This document shows positions 8,384-16,073 of a stretch of 38,641 nt of DNA, in pieces. The notes beneath the pieces were generated by a model. It worked only from the letters and a program-made list of their open reading frames with translations. It made no database searches and was not told the DNA's origin. The stretch lies in contig JAPLUN010000653.1 of the NCBI GenBank assembly GCA_026397715.1, positions 1 through 38,641 on the forward strand, given 5' to 3'. This stretch comes from Verrucomicrobiota bacterium (GTDB lineage: Bacteria > Verrucomicrobiota > Verrucomicrobiia > Verrucomicrobiales > Verrucomicrobiaceae). The position numbers were made by a program, and so were the translations under genes. Position 1 is the first letter of the stretch. The number at the start of each line of letters is the position of its first letter.

Positions 8384-8953
8384 TTAAGCATCAGCGGGTG
8401 ATGCATCTGCGTCCATGGCCAGAGTTTTGATCACCACTCCAGGATTTCCCCTGACCAAAGTGCGTTCTGGAACAGAGTTCATCACCACACTTCCTGCACT
8501 CACCACACTTCCGCTGCCCACCTCCACTCCAGGACCGATGAACGATTGTGCGGCGACCCAACAACCATCGCCTAACGTGATGCCGCGCACGATCAAATCG
8601 AACGTTTCTCTGCGATGATCGTGCGAGCCTGTACACAAGAACGAACGCTGTGATATACAGACATGTGATCCGATTTTCACTGGGGCAAGGCTCAGGATCA
8701 TGACGTCTTCTCCAAGCCAGACGTAGTCACCCAAGACCAGTCGCCATGGGAAGGAAATATTCACATTTGCCCTGATGACCACACCTGTGCCGACTTGGGC
8801 ACCGAACCAGCGGAGCAGAGTTGAGCGCAGAGCGGAGGGCCAAGGCACCGAAGTTTGAAAAAAAATCGTCTTCGTCAAAAGCCAGGCAGCCTCTTTCCAG
8901 CGCTCAGCACCTCGTTCAAAGCCGTCATTGGAAAACCTAGACAGATCCATCAT
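8384..8953 (-). CDS. WcaF-type acetyltransferase (left-handed beta-helix)
   Basis: A 189-residue hexapeptide-repeat acyltransferase. Residues 1-60 have the colanic-acid WcaF-like N-terminus (KEAAWLLTKTIFFQTSVPWPS, then LRSTLLRWFGAQVG). They are followed by left-handed beta-helix repeats (VGTGVVIRANVNISFPWRL, LGEDVMIL), the catalytic-type CTGSHDHRRETFDL loop with His residues, and more repeats (IGPGVEVGSGSVVSAGSVV). These enzymes use acetyl-CoA to O-acetylate sugars and work as trimers. It is the first gene of the minus-strand polysaccharide operon, beside the divergent control region. It may start at the ATG at 8953 or the next ATG at 8950. Confidence 0.88.
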   Translation of the reverse strand: MMDLSRFSNDGFERGAERWKEAAWLLTKTIFFQTSVPWPSALRSTLLRWFGAQVGTGVVIRANVNISFPWRLVLGDYVWLGEDVMILSLAPVKIGSHVCISQRSFLCTGSHDHRRETFDLIVRGITLGDGCWVAAQSFIGPGVEVGSGSVVSAGSVVMNSVPERTLVRGNPGVVIKTLAMDADASPADA

Positions 8954-9015
8954 CAGATACCTTTAAAGCACTTGCTAACCCCGCCAATAGAGCGTCAAAA
9001 CGACTCACATATTTT

Positions 9016-9066
9016 AAAAAAGGCCCACACGGCCAAGCTGCCGCCAAAGGTCGCTTAAGCGGCGGC
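9016..9066 (-). promoter_or_regulatory. Leader hairpins with T-tract and ops-like element before the polysaccharide operon
   Basis: Read on the minus strand, GCCGCC and GGCGGC (9061-9066 and 9040-9045) pair around a 15-base loop that contains the palindrome GCTTAAGC. GGCC-GTGTG-GGCC (9034 down to 9022) follows, then T6 (9021-9016), a terminator-like layout 60-70 bases before the acetyltransferase start. GGCGGCAGC (9045-9037) matches the RfaH ops core GGCGGTAGC at 8 of 9 bases. This could be an attenuation/antitermination leader. The final stem is only 4 bp, so function is inferred. Confidence 0.35.
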
Positions 9067-9122
9067 CTGGATGGTTTGCCGTGGTTGGGTCGGCATTTTT
9101 CAAAAAGGGAGGTGACTGTACC

Positions 9123-9371
9123 ATGCTGATACCCAGCGCAAAGAATAAAGTTCTCCAGTGTGTTAACACTTTGACACCAAGCTATGCTGGCAGCGTACAT
9201 TTTTCTCCGGCAAAATGTAGACAGTCGTGTTGCCCTGAGTTTTTTTGGATGAACCCGGCCCTCTTTGCATTTATCGAATTCCATGCGCCGCCCCCCTACC
9301 CTTCTGACTGCACTTGTCCTCGGCTTGGCCGCGTGTTTTGCCGCACATGGACAAACCAGCGCCAAGCCTGA
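9123..9371 (+). CDS. Possible small ORF with near-perfect Shine-Dalgarno (82 codons)
   Basis: The sequence GGGAGGTGA (9107-9115) matches the 16S anti-Shine-Dalgarno over eight bases and lies seven bases before this ATG, the best ribosome site in the window. The frame encodes MLIPSAKNKVLQCVNTL and onward, 82 residues with seven Cys, and overlaps the first 89 bases of the SUMF1-domain gene in another frame. I recognise no domain. A candidate promoter for the next gene lies inside it, and its last third is a shadow of that gene, so it may be a leader peptide or chance. Confidence 0.2.
   Translation: MLIPSAKNKVLQCVNTLTPSYAGSVHFSPAKCRQSCCPEFFWMNPALFAFIEFHAPPPYPSDCTCPRLGRVFCRTWTNQRQA
9160..9219 (+). 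promoter_or_regulatory. Candidate promoter with palindrome and operator-like dyad for the SUMF1-domain gene
   Basis: The perfect palindrome GTGTTAACAC (9160-9169) abuts TTGACA (9171-9176), a consensus -35 hexamer. TACATT (9196-9201) is a possible -10, but the spacing of 19 bases is long. TACATTTT (9196-9203) and AAAATGTA (9212-9219) form a perfect 8+8 dyad with an 8-base spacer that overlaps the likely -10 and transcription start, where a repressor would bind. The coding start is about 65 bp downstream. No regulator gene is nearby. Confidence 0.35.
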
Positions 9372-10968
9372 AGGTGCCAGTCCAAATGCGCCACGGGTGA
9401 GCAGCCTGGGCATGCGCTTTGCCAGCATTCCCGGCACCACCGTGCAATTTGCCATCTGGGAGACGCGGCTCTCCGAATGGAATGAGTTTTTGCGGCAGAA
9501 AAAGTATCCATGGTCCTACCAGCCGCATTTTGAGCAATCGCCAGAGCATCCAGTGGTAGGGGTCAACCTGCAGGATGCCGTGGCCTTCTGCAATTGGCTC
9601 ACCGAAACCGAGCGCGAACAGCATCTGATCGACAGCTCCCAGAGCTACCGCCTGCCCACGCCGGAAGAGTGGGACTCTGCAGTGGGCCTGGCCCGTGGTC
9701 GCAAGAAGATCAGTCTCTCCGCTGAAGACCGTCTGTTGGACGACCAAATCTATCCTTGGGGGCAGGACTGGCCGCCGCCTGCAAAGACCGCCAACTTTGC
9801 CGATGGCGAGATCACTGGCTACGCCAACGACGGCTATGCATTCACCGCACCAGTAGGAAGTTTTACTCCCACTCGGGAGGGACTGTTTGACCTCGCGGGC
9901 AACGTCTGGGAATGGACCCAGCCAGTGGAGATCCGGGCGCAACCGACTGGTATCCTGCGCGGCGGCTCCTGGGCCTATTTTCGTGCTGAATGCCTCACCT
10001 CGGCCTATCAGTATGTCGTGCCTGCTGACTTGCGTGCCCCCACCATCGGCTTCCGCTGTGTATTTGATGACAAACGCCGCACTGCCAGCCTCCTGGCCGC
10101 CTCCGATGCGGAGAAAAAACAGGCTATGGAGGAACGCATGAAGGCAATGACTGACAGCCGCAAAGTCGACGCAACTGCGGTGGAAGCACTGCGTAAGCAG
10201 ATGCAAGGCAAGGGCGATGACGGCGGCTTGCCCGACCCTGCGAGTCTCAAACCAGCAGTGGCAGATGGCAGCTCCTTCATCAATGCGCTGGGCATGCGTT
10301 TTGTCCCATTGCAGGAGAAAAGCGGCCCCCTCATCTGCGTCACGGAAACCAGCGTGCGTGATTTCGAAACTTGGCTGCGTGATACCGGACGCAACTGGAG
10401 CCAGAAACCTTCCTTTCTGCTTGGAGGGAATCATCCTGCCGCAGGTGTGTCATGGGAAGATGCCATGGCTTTCTGCGCCTGGCTGACCGAGCGCGACCGT
10501 GCTAGCAAGCTCATCCCGGCCACCGCCTCCTACCGTCTGCCGAGCGACACCGAATGGAGCCTGGCTGCCGGTTTGAAAAATGAAACCGGTGCCGATCCTG
10601 CCGCGAGGCACCTCGCCAACAAAACACACTACCCTTGGACGCCCAAGGCGGATGACTGGAAGCCGCCGGCACTCTCAGCCAATCTGGATGCCACCAAAAT
10701 CTCTGGCACCGCCGACAATTACTCCTACACCGCGCCGGTAGACAGCGCGCGCGGGAACCCCCTGGGCCTGTATGAAATGGGCGGCAATGTGTCTGAATGG
10801 AGCGCAGACGCATGGCCCGGTGCGCCGGATGAGCGCGTCATCCGCGGCGGCAGCTGGCTGAGCTTTGACAAAGACGCCCTGCTGACATCCGCCCGTTCTC
10901 ATGCACTCAAGAATGCCTCCCGCGCAGATCTAGGCTTCCGCTGTGTGCTGGATTTTGGCACTCCTTAA
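9283..10968 (+). CDS. Exported protein with two SUMF1/FGE-fold domains
   Basis: A 561-residue protein. The first 24 residues form a signal peptide, and LAAC at 15-18 also fits a lipobox, so it may be a lipoprotein. Domain 1 (about 38-262) has RLPTPEEW, YPWGQDWPPPAKTANF, APVGSF, GLFDLAGNVWEW, LRGGSW and IGFRCV. Domain 2 (about 325-560) repeats the same order: RLPSDTEW, YPWTP, GLYEMGGNVSEW, IRGGSW, LGFRCV. A charged Lys/Glu-rich linker joins them. The fold is that of formylglycine-generating enzyme, but the Cys pair needed for sulfatase activation is not present: domain 1 keeps only one nearby Cys (AEC) and domain 2 has none. A binding or structural role is therefore likelier than FGE activity. 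No sulfatase gene is nearby. The ATG at 9283 is chosen because it opens the signal peptide. Confidence 0.87.
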   Translation: MRRPPTLLTALVLGLAACFAAHGQTSAKPEGASPNAPRVSSLGMRFASIPGTTVQFAIWETRLSEWNEFLRQKKYPWSYQPHFEQSPEHPVVGVNLQDAVAFCNWLTETEREQHLIDSSQSYRLPTPEEWDSAVGLARGRKKISLSAEDRLLDDQIYPWGQDWPPPAKTANFADGEITGYANDGYAFTAPVGSFTPTREGLFDLAGNVWEWTQPVEIRAQPTGILRGGSWAYFRAECLTSAYQYVVPADLRAPTIGFRCVFDDKRRTASLLAASDAEKKQAMEERMKAMTDSRKVDATAVEALRKQMQGKGDDGGLPDPASLKPAVADGSSFINALGMRFVPLQEKSGPLICVTETSVRDFETWLRDTGRNWSQKPSFLLGGNHPAAGVSWEDAMAFCAWLTERDRASKLIPATASYRLPSDTEWSLAAGLKNETGADPAARHLANKTHYPWTPKADDWKPPALSANLDATKISGTADNYSYTAPVDSARGNPLGLYEMGGNVSEWSADAWPGAPDERVIRGGSWLSFDKDALLTSARSHALKNASRADLGFRCVLDFGTP

Positions 10969-11067
10969 ATCGTGCGCCTGAAACAGCACCTTCAAAAGGC
11001 GCGGGTATGGTCCTGAAGGATGGCTGCTGATCTGATGGCACTGATAGATCTTGGCCTGCCCCGCACC

Positions 11068-11448
11068 TTAAGACAGCGCCGCGATCACTTCGATCTCGAC
11101 CAAGGCACCCAGCGGCAGTCCTGCCACGGCCACAGTCGAACGGGCGGGTTTGTGACCGGCAAATGCCGCCTCATACAGCGGATTGACCTTGGGAAAATCA
11201 GCCATGTTTTGCAGAAACACGGTCGCTTTGATGACAGAGCTCAGCGTGAGCCCCTGCGCCTCCAGCAGCGCGCGAATGTTGGCCAGCACCTGGGTCGTCT
11301 GACCTTCCACATCCGTCGCCACGATCTTTCCCGCTGCCGGATCGATGGGAATCTGGCCTGAGCAAAACAGCAGGCCGCCATGCTTCACCGCTTGAGAATA
11401 CGGACCGACCGCAGCCGGCACCAGGGGAGTGTTGTTGATGAGTTCCAT
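11068..11448 (-). CDS. ridA: RidA family enamine/imine deaminase
   Basis: RidA proteins hydrolyse reactive 2-aminoacrylate and related enamines released by PLP enzymes, and work as cytoplasmic trimers. The 126-residue protein has PAAVGPYSQAV with Tyr17, FCSGQIPIDP with Ser30, QVLANIRALLEAQGL, VKATVFL-type strands, and ARSTVAVAGLP with Arg103, the substrate carboxylate ligand, plus Glu near 118-120. These match E. coli RidA closely in position. It lies 105 bp downstream of the efflux outer membrane gene on the same strand, so it may be transcribed with it, but no functional link is obvious. The SUMF1-domain gene converges on it. Confidence 0.93.
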   Translation of the reverse strand: MELINNTPLVPAAVGPYSQAVKHGGLLFCSGQIPIDPAAGKIVATDVEGQTTQVLANIRALLEAQGLTLSSVIKATVFLQNMADFPKVNPLYEAAFAGHKPARSTVAVAGLPLGALVEIEVIAALS

Positions 11449-11553
11449 GCGGATCTCATAACGATACGCACCTTCGATTCAAGCCTCGAGATTCATTCGT
11501 CATCGATTCGCCTCATCAGTGCCGCAACTGGCTCCAGTGACTAATGCCCATGT

Positions 11554-12960
11554 TCACCACCCACCACCCAGTGCTTTGATCAGGGCCACGGTAGCGTTCA
11601 GACGACGGGAGCGGAGATCAATGGCACTGCGCTCGGCATTCAGAGCAGTCGCTTGAGCGGTGGCAACGTTGATATAGCTCAATGTACCCGCCTCATACTG
11701 ATTGGTGGCGATTCGTTCGCTCTCCCGGGCCGCATGCACAGCTTCATTCTGGGCTTCAGTTTCGGCCGCCAGAATGCGCAGGGTGGACAGCGCATCCTCA
11801 GACTCCTGCATGGCGGTTAGCACAGCCTGTCGATAATCCGCAACAGCCTGCCTCCATGTCGCATCCGCCTGCGCCTTGGCGGCCAACCTCTGTCCGCTGT
11901 CAAGAACCGCAAAGGCGGCGTCAGGACCAAACGACCAGAAATTGTTGCCCTGAGCAAGCAGGTTCGTCAATGCACGCCATCCAGTGGCAGCCCCCAAGGA
12001 AATCGTGGGGAAAAAGGCGGCAACGGCTGCTCCGATACGCTCATTGGCAGCGGCCACACGCCGCTCGCCCGCGGCGATGTCAGGGCGGCGCTGCAACAGC
12101 GTCGAAGGTGCCGTGGCGGGCAGCGAAGGAATGTGCGAAGTGAGAGTGGCCGGCTTCAAGCCGAAATCGGCTGGGGCACGGCCAGTCAGCACGGCCAGAG
12201 CATGCTCCATCGTTGCCCTTACCACCCCCGTTTCGATCAAGGCGGCGCGCGATGTCGCAAGCTGCGTTGCGGCGAGCGCAACATCCGCTTCGGAAGCCAC
12301 GCCCTGTGCTTTGCGGTTCTGCGTGAGTTCCAGCGACTTGGCGTAACTGGTCACCTGGCGCTCAAGCAAGAGCCCTTGGGCGTCGGCAGCACGCAGTGAA
12401 AAGTAGCTCTGCGCCGCCTGAGTTTGAAGGGTGAGCCGGGTGGACTCCACATCCGCCTGCACTGCCTCGACGTCCGCCTTGGTGGCCTTGGCAGTATGTC
12501 GAAGTCTTCCCCACAGATCCAGTTCCCAGTTGGCTGAGGCGCCCACAGATTGAATACTTTTCACGCCTGAGCCACTGCGGGCGGCGTTGATTGAGTTGGC
12601 GTTGCCGGAGCCGCCGAGTGCACCGCTCTTATTCACCGTGTAGTCGCTCGTGAGAGAAGCAGTCGGTAGAAAGGCCAGTTTGGCCGCCGTGAGCAAAGCC
12701 GAGGTCTGCTGCGCTTTCGCAACGGCGGACTGCAATGATTGATTCGAAACCTCCAGGCTTTTCATGATGGCGTCCAGATCGCTGTCATGGAAAATGGACC
12801 ACCAGTTGCCACGCGGCAGATGATCGGCGGGCTGCGCGACTTTCCAACCACGGCTCTCCTTGAAGTTTGCCGGCAGATTCATCGCCGGAGCCTGCTTCTT
12901 CGGTGAGAAGCTACAGCCTGCGCCGGTGAACAGGAGAATAATGACAAAAAGACGGTTCAT
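11554..12960 (-). CDS. RND efflux outer membrane lipoprotein (NodT/OprM family)
   Basis: A 468-residue TolC-like outer membrane factor that would form the exit duct of the MdtABC pump. The signal peptide ends in the lipobox TGAGC, so Cys16 is lipid-modified. The mature part has NWWSIFHDSDLDAI, the repeated helical hairpins of two OEP halves, LLQRRPDIAAGERRVAAANERIGAA, the FFPTISLGAATGW strand, and LSYINVATAQATALNAE, all family signatures. Its start overlaps the mdtC stop by four bases (ATGA), so translation is coupled. Enterobacterial mdtABC operons use TolC from elsewhere; here the factor is encoded in the operon. Confidence 0.94.
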   Translation of the reverse strand: MNRLFVIILLFTGAGCSFSPKKQAPAMNLPANFKESRGWKVAQPADHLPRGNWWSIFHDSDLDAIMKSLEVSNQSLQSAVAKAQQTSALLTAAKLAFLPTASLTSDYTVNKSGALGGSGNANSINAARSGSGVKSIQSVGASANWELDLWGRLRHTAKATKADVEAVQADVESTRLTLQTQAAQSYFSLRAADAQGLLLERQVTSYAKSLELTQNRKAQGVASEADVALAATQLATSRAALIETGVVRATMEHALAVLTGRAPADFGLKPATLTSHIPSLPATAPSTLLQRRPDIAAGERRVAAANERIGAAVAAFFPTISLGAATGWRALTNLLAQGNNFWSFGPDAAFAVLDSGQRLAAKAQADATWRQAVADYRQAVLTAMQESEDALSTLRILAAETEAQNEAVHAARESERIATNQYEAGTLSYINVATAQATALNAERSAIDLRSRRLNATVALIKALGGGW

Positions 12961-15900
12961 AGAGTGGCGGGAACAGAAGCAGCGTTCATGACCGGTGTGG
13001 TGCGGTGTTTTTTCAGGAAACGCAGCCTCAGGCCATCGAGGAATAAGTACACCACGGGCGTGGTGTAAAGTGTGAGCATCTGGCTGACAATCAACCCGCC
13101 AACAACCGCCACACCGAGCGGCCTGCGCAGCTCAGAACCAACACCAGTCCCTAGGGCCAGGGGCAAAGCACCGAGCAAGGCGGCACAGGTGGTCATCAAA
13201 ATGGGGCGCAGGCGCAGCTGGCAGGCTTCAAAGATGGCCTGGAATGAATCAAGCCCGCGTTCGCGCTCCGTTTGCAGGGCAAAGTCGATCATCATGATGG
13301 CGTTCTTTTTCACGATCCCAATGAGCAGAAAGATGCCGATCATCGCCATCACTGTGAAATCCATTCCGCAGACGTAAAGGGCAAGCAAGGCGCCCGCGCC
13401 TGCAGAAGGCAGCGTCGAGAGGATTGTCAGCGGATGCAGAAAGCTCTCATAGAGAATGCCCAGCACGAGGTAGATGACGAGCAGTGCCGTGAGAATGAGG
13501 ACGGGCTGACTGTCCAGCGAAGCCTGGAAAGCACCCGCCGTGCCGGCGAAAACGCGCTGAACATCATCGGGAATGTGCAGTTTGTTTACGGCATCGTTGA
13601 TGGCTTCCGTGGCGTCTGCAAACGCCACTCCGGGCGGGATGTTGAATGAAAAGGTCAGCGCCGCGAACTGCCCCTGATGGCTGATGGACAGCGCAGCAGG
13701 CGCGAACTCCCACCGCGAAAGCTGGTTCAATGGCACGAGCTTGCCGGAGTTGGAACGCACCATGACCTGATCAAATGCTCCGGGATCGTCATTTTGAGAT
13801 GACTCCAAAATCACGCGGTATTGATTCAGAGGCGCATAGATCGTGGAAACCATACGCTGGCCGAAAGAGCTGTTCAGCGCACCATCCACCGCCTGCATGC
13901 TCACGCCGACACGGGCGCAGGCGTCACGGTCAATGACGAGCCTGGTGACGGTGCCCTTATCTTCAAAATCACTGTTCACATCCACGAGTTCCTTGAGGCC
14001 AAGGAGTGCCTGACGCACACGCGGTTCCCATTTGCGCAGGGTCTCCACATCACCAGCCTGCAGCGTGTATTGATACAAGGCACGGCTGGAGCGCCCGCCA
14101 ATGCGCAAATCCTGCGATGGCATCAACAGCAGGGTCGCACCTGCGATTTTTGAAAGCTTGCCACGGAAACGTGCCAGCACGACATCGACTGTATCACGCT
14201 TGCTCAGCGGCTTGAGAGAGATGAAGACCCTTCCGCTGTTTTTCGGCCCGCCCATTCGCGAGTCAGAACCGCAGCTTGCATTCACCTTTTCAACTGCTGG
14301 ATCTGCCTGCGCAATCTTGGCGATCTCGATGATTTTCTCGCGCATGGCCTGGAACGAGATGTTCTGATCCGCGCTGATGCCGCCAATGAGCAGGCCCGCA
14401 TCCTGCTGCGGGAAAAAGCCCTTGGGGATCGTCACATACAACCATCCAGTGAGGCCAACGATGCCGATGAGCGCCGTCAGTGTCAGCCAGTGATGCCTCA
14501 GGGCGATGTGAAGCGTGCTGGCGTAGAATGACTGAATCCAGTGAAAGATGCCGTCCGAAAGCCGTGCAAAATAACCGGGTTTGTGACCTTCTTTTTCTGC
14601 GCTCAGCAAACGTGCGCACATCATCGGCGTGGTTGTGAGTGAAACCACAAGCGAAACGGCAATGGCCACGGTGAGCACCACGGCGAACTCTCTGAACAAC
14701 AGCCCCATGAGTCCTCCCATGAGCAGGATGGGAATAAACACGGCGATCAATGAGATGCTCATCGAAATGACCGTGAAGGTCACTTCACGCGTCCCACGGC
14801 GTGCAGCCTCCATCACGGGCATGCCATTTTCGACATGTCGGGTGATGTTTTCCAGCACGACGACCGCATCATCTACCACAAAGCCAGTGCTGACGGTGAG
14901 GGCCATCAGTGAAAGATTGTCCAGGCTGTAGCCACAGAGATACATGACACCAAAAGTGCCCAGAAGGGACACCGGCACCGCCACGCCCGGAATCAAGGTG
15001 GCCCGCACCCGGCGCAAAAAAGCAAACACCACCAGGATGACGAGCAGGGTGGCTATCAGCAGTGAGTACTGCACATCATCAATCGAGGCACGGATGGTCA
15101 CGGTGCGCTCCATGGTGATGTCCAGATCCATAGAAGCTGGAGCCATCGCACGGAGTCTTGGCATCATGGCTTTAATCTTGTCCACCACCTCGATGATGGT
15201 TGCTCCAGCCTGCCGGAAGACGATGAGCGACACGGAGACCTTGCCGTTGGTGCTGCCGTAGTTGTAGGCATCTTGCACGGAATCCGTCACCTCCCCGAGA
15301 TCCGCCAGCCGTACGGCCGCCCCATTGACGTAGCTGACGATGACATTTTTGTAATCTTCAGCCTTGTCCATTTGATCGCTCGCCAGCACCTGCCAGCGTC
15401 GATTTTCATCTTCAACCAACCCCTTGGGCCGGTTCACGTTCGCGGCGGCGATGGCGGCACGGACGTCTTCCATGGTGAGGTTTGCACGCGTCATGGCCGG
15501 CATGTTCATGCTGACGCGCACGGCGGGCAGCGAACTGCCACCGACGCTGACACTGCCCACGCCTTCGATCTGTGAAATCTTCTGCGCGATCACCGTCGAA
15601 CCGACATCATACATCTGCCCAGAGGTGGCGACGTCCGAAGTCAGCGCCATGATCATGATCGGCGAGTCCGACATGTTCATTTTGCGGTAGGTCGGATTGC
15701 CCGGCATGCCCGTTGGCAGCAAACTGCGCGCCGCATTGATGGCTGCCTGCACGTCCCGAGCAGCGCTGTCCACGTCACGGCTGATGTCAAACTGCAGGCT
15801 GATGCTCGTGCTGCCCTGCGAAGAGGAGGAGGTCATCTCCGTGATCCCGGCGATGCGGCCCAGCGTGCGCTCCAGCGGTGTGGCCACTGTGGCGGCCATG

Positions 15901-16073
15901 GTCTCTGGACTGGCGCCCGGCAGCGAGGCCGAGACGGAAATCGAAGGCATGTCCACCTGCGGCAAGGGCGAAACCGGCAGATTCGTGTAAGCCAGAACAC
16001 CCGACAACGCGATCGCCAGCGTGGCGAGCGTGGTCGCCACGGGACGGTGGATGAAGGTGTCGGTAAAATTCAT
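12957..16073 (-). CDS. mdtC: RND multidrug efflux transporter subunit MdtC
   Basis: A 1038-residue inner membrane RND transporter, typical in length. The N-terminus ([59 protein letters not shown]) tracks E. coli MdtC almost residue by residue. The proton relay is intact: [14 protein letters not shown] carries the Asp pair in TM4, and [14 protein letters not shown] carries the Lys in TM10. Two large periplasmic loops lie between TM1-2 and TM7-8. In E. coli MdtB and MdtC form a B2C heterotrimer, and the tandem arrangement here suggests the same. It overlaps mdtB upstream and the outer membrane factor gene downstream by four bases each. Confidence 0.95.
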   Translation of the reverse strand: MNFTDTFIHRPVATTLATLAIALSGVLAYTNLPVSPLPQVDMPSISVSASLPGASPETMAATVATPLERTLGRIAGITEMTSSSSQGSTSISLQFDISRDVDSAARDVQAAINAARSLLPTGMPGNPTYRKMNMSDSPIMIMALTSDVATSGQMYDVGSTVIAQKISQIEGVGSVSVGGSSLPAVRVSMNMPAMTRANLTMEDVRAAIAAANVNRPKGLVEDENRRWQVLASDQMDKAEDYKNVIVSYVNGAAVRLADLGEVTDSVQDAYNYGSTNGKVSVSLIVFRQAGATIIEVVDKIKAMMPRLRAMAPASMDLDITMERTVTIRASIDDVQYSLLIATLLVILVVFAFLRRVRATLIPGVAVPVSLLGTFGVMYLCGYSLDNLSLMALTVSTGFVVDDAVVVLENITRHVENGMPVMEAARRGTREVTFTVISMSISLIAVFIPILLMGGLMGLLFREFAVVLTVAIAVSLVVSLTTTPMMCARLLSAEKEGHKPGYFARLSDGIFHWIQSFYASTLHIALRHHWLTLTALIGIVGLTGWLYVTIPKGFFPQQDAGLLIGGISADQNISFQAMREKIIEIAKIAQADPAVEKVNASCGSDSRMGGPKNSGRVFISLKPLSKRDTVDVVLARFRGKLSKIAGATLLLMPSQDLRIGGRSSRALYQYTLQAGDVETLRKWEPRVRQALLGLKELVDVNSDFEDKGTVTRLVIDRDACARVGVSMQAVDGALNSSFGQRMVSTIYAPLNQYRVILESSQNDDPGAFDQVMVRSNSGKLVPLNQLSRWEFAPAALSISHQGQFAALTFSFNIPPGVAFADATEAINDAVNKLHIPDDVQRVFAGTAGAFQASLDSQPVLILTALLVIYLVLGILYESFLHPLTILSTLPSAGAGALLALYVCGMDFTVMAMIGIFLLIGIVKKNAIMMIDFALQTERERGLDSFQAIFEACQLRLRPILMTTCAALLGALPLALGTGVGSELRRPLGVAVVGGLIVSQMLTLYTTPVVYLFLDGLRLRFLKKHRTTPVMNAASVPATL

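Larger units (their letters stand above)
8954..9282. promoter_or_regulatory. Divergent intergenic control region
   Basis: A 329-bp stretch separates the minus-strand polysaccharide operon from the plus-strand SUMF1-domain gene. It holds, from left to right, an AT-rich patch, an A6 tract and two hairpin-forming segments (9016-9066), a consensus-like Shine-Dalgarno before a small open frame (9107-9123), a 10-base palindrome next to TTGACA (9160-9176), and an 8+8 dyad (9196-9219). These are described separately. No gene was convincingly found, apart from the low-confidence small frame. Confidence 0.6.

Noticed and set aside
8232-8384. N-terminal extension of RfbA by 51 residues
   Set aside because: RmlA starts at the nucleotide-binding MKGIILAGG segment; the upstream part matches nothing.
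9271-10434. A 387-codon open frame antisense to the SUMF1-domain gene
   Set aside because: It has no recognisable domain and the plus-strand protein has clear repeated motifs over the same bases.
10974-11002. 6-bp inverted repeat GCGCCT/AGGCGC after the SUMF1-domain gene as terminator
   Set aside because: The loop is 17 bases and no T-tract follows on the plus strand.
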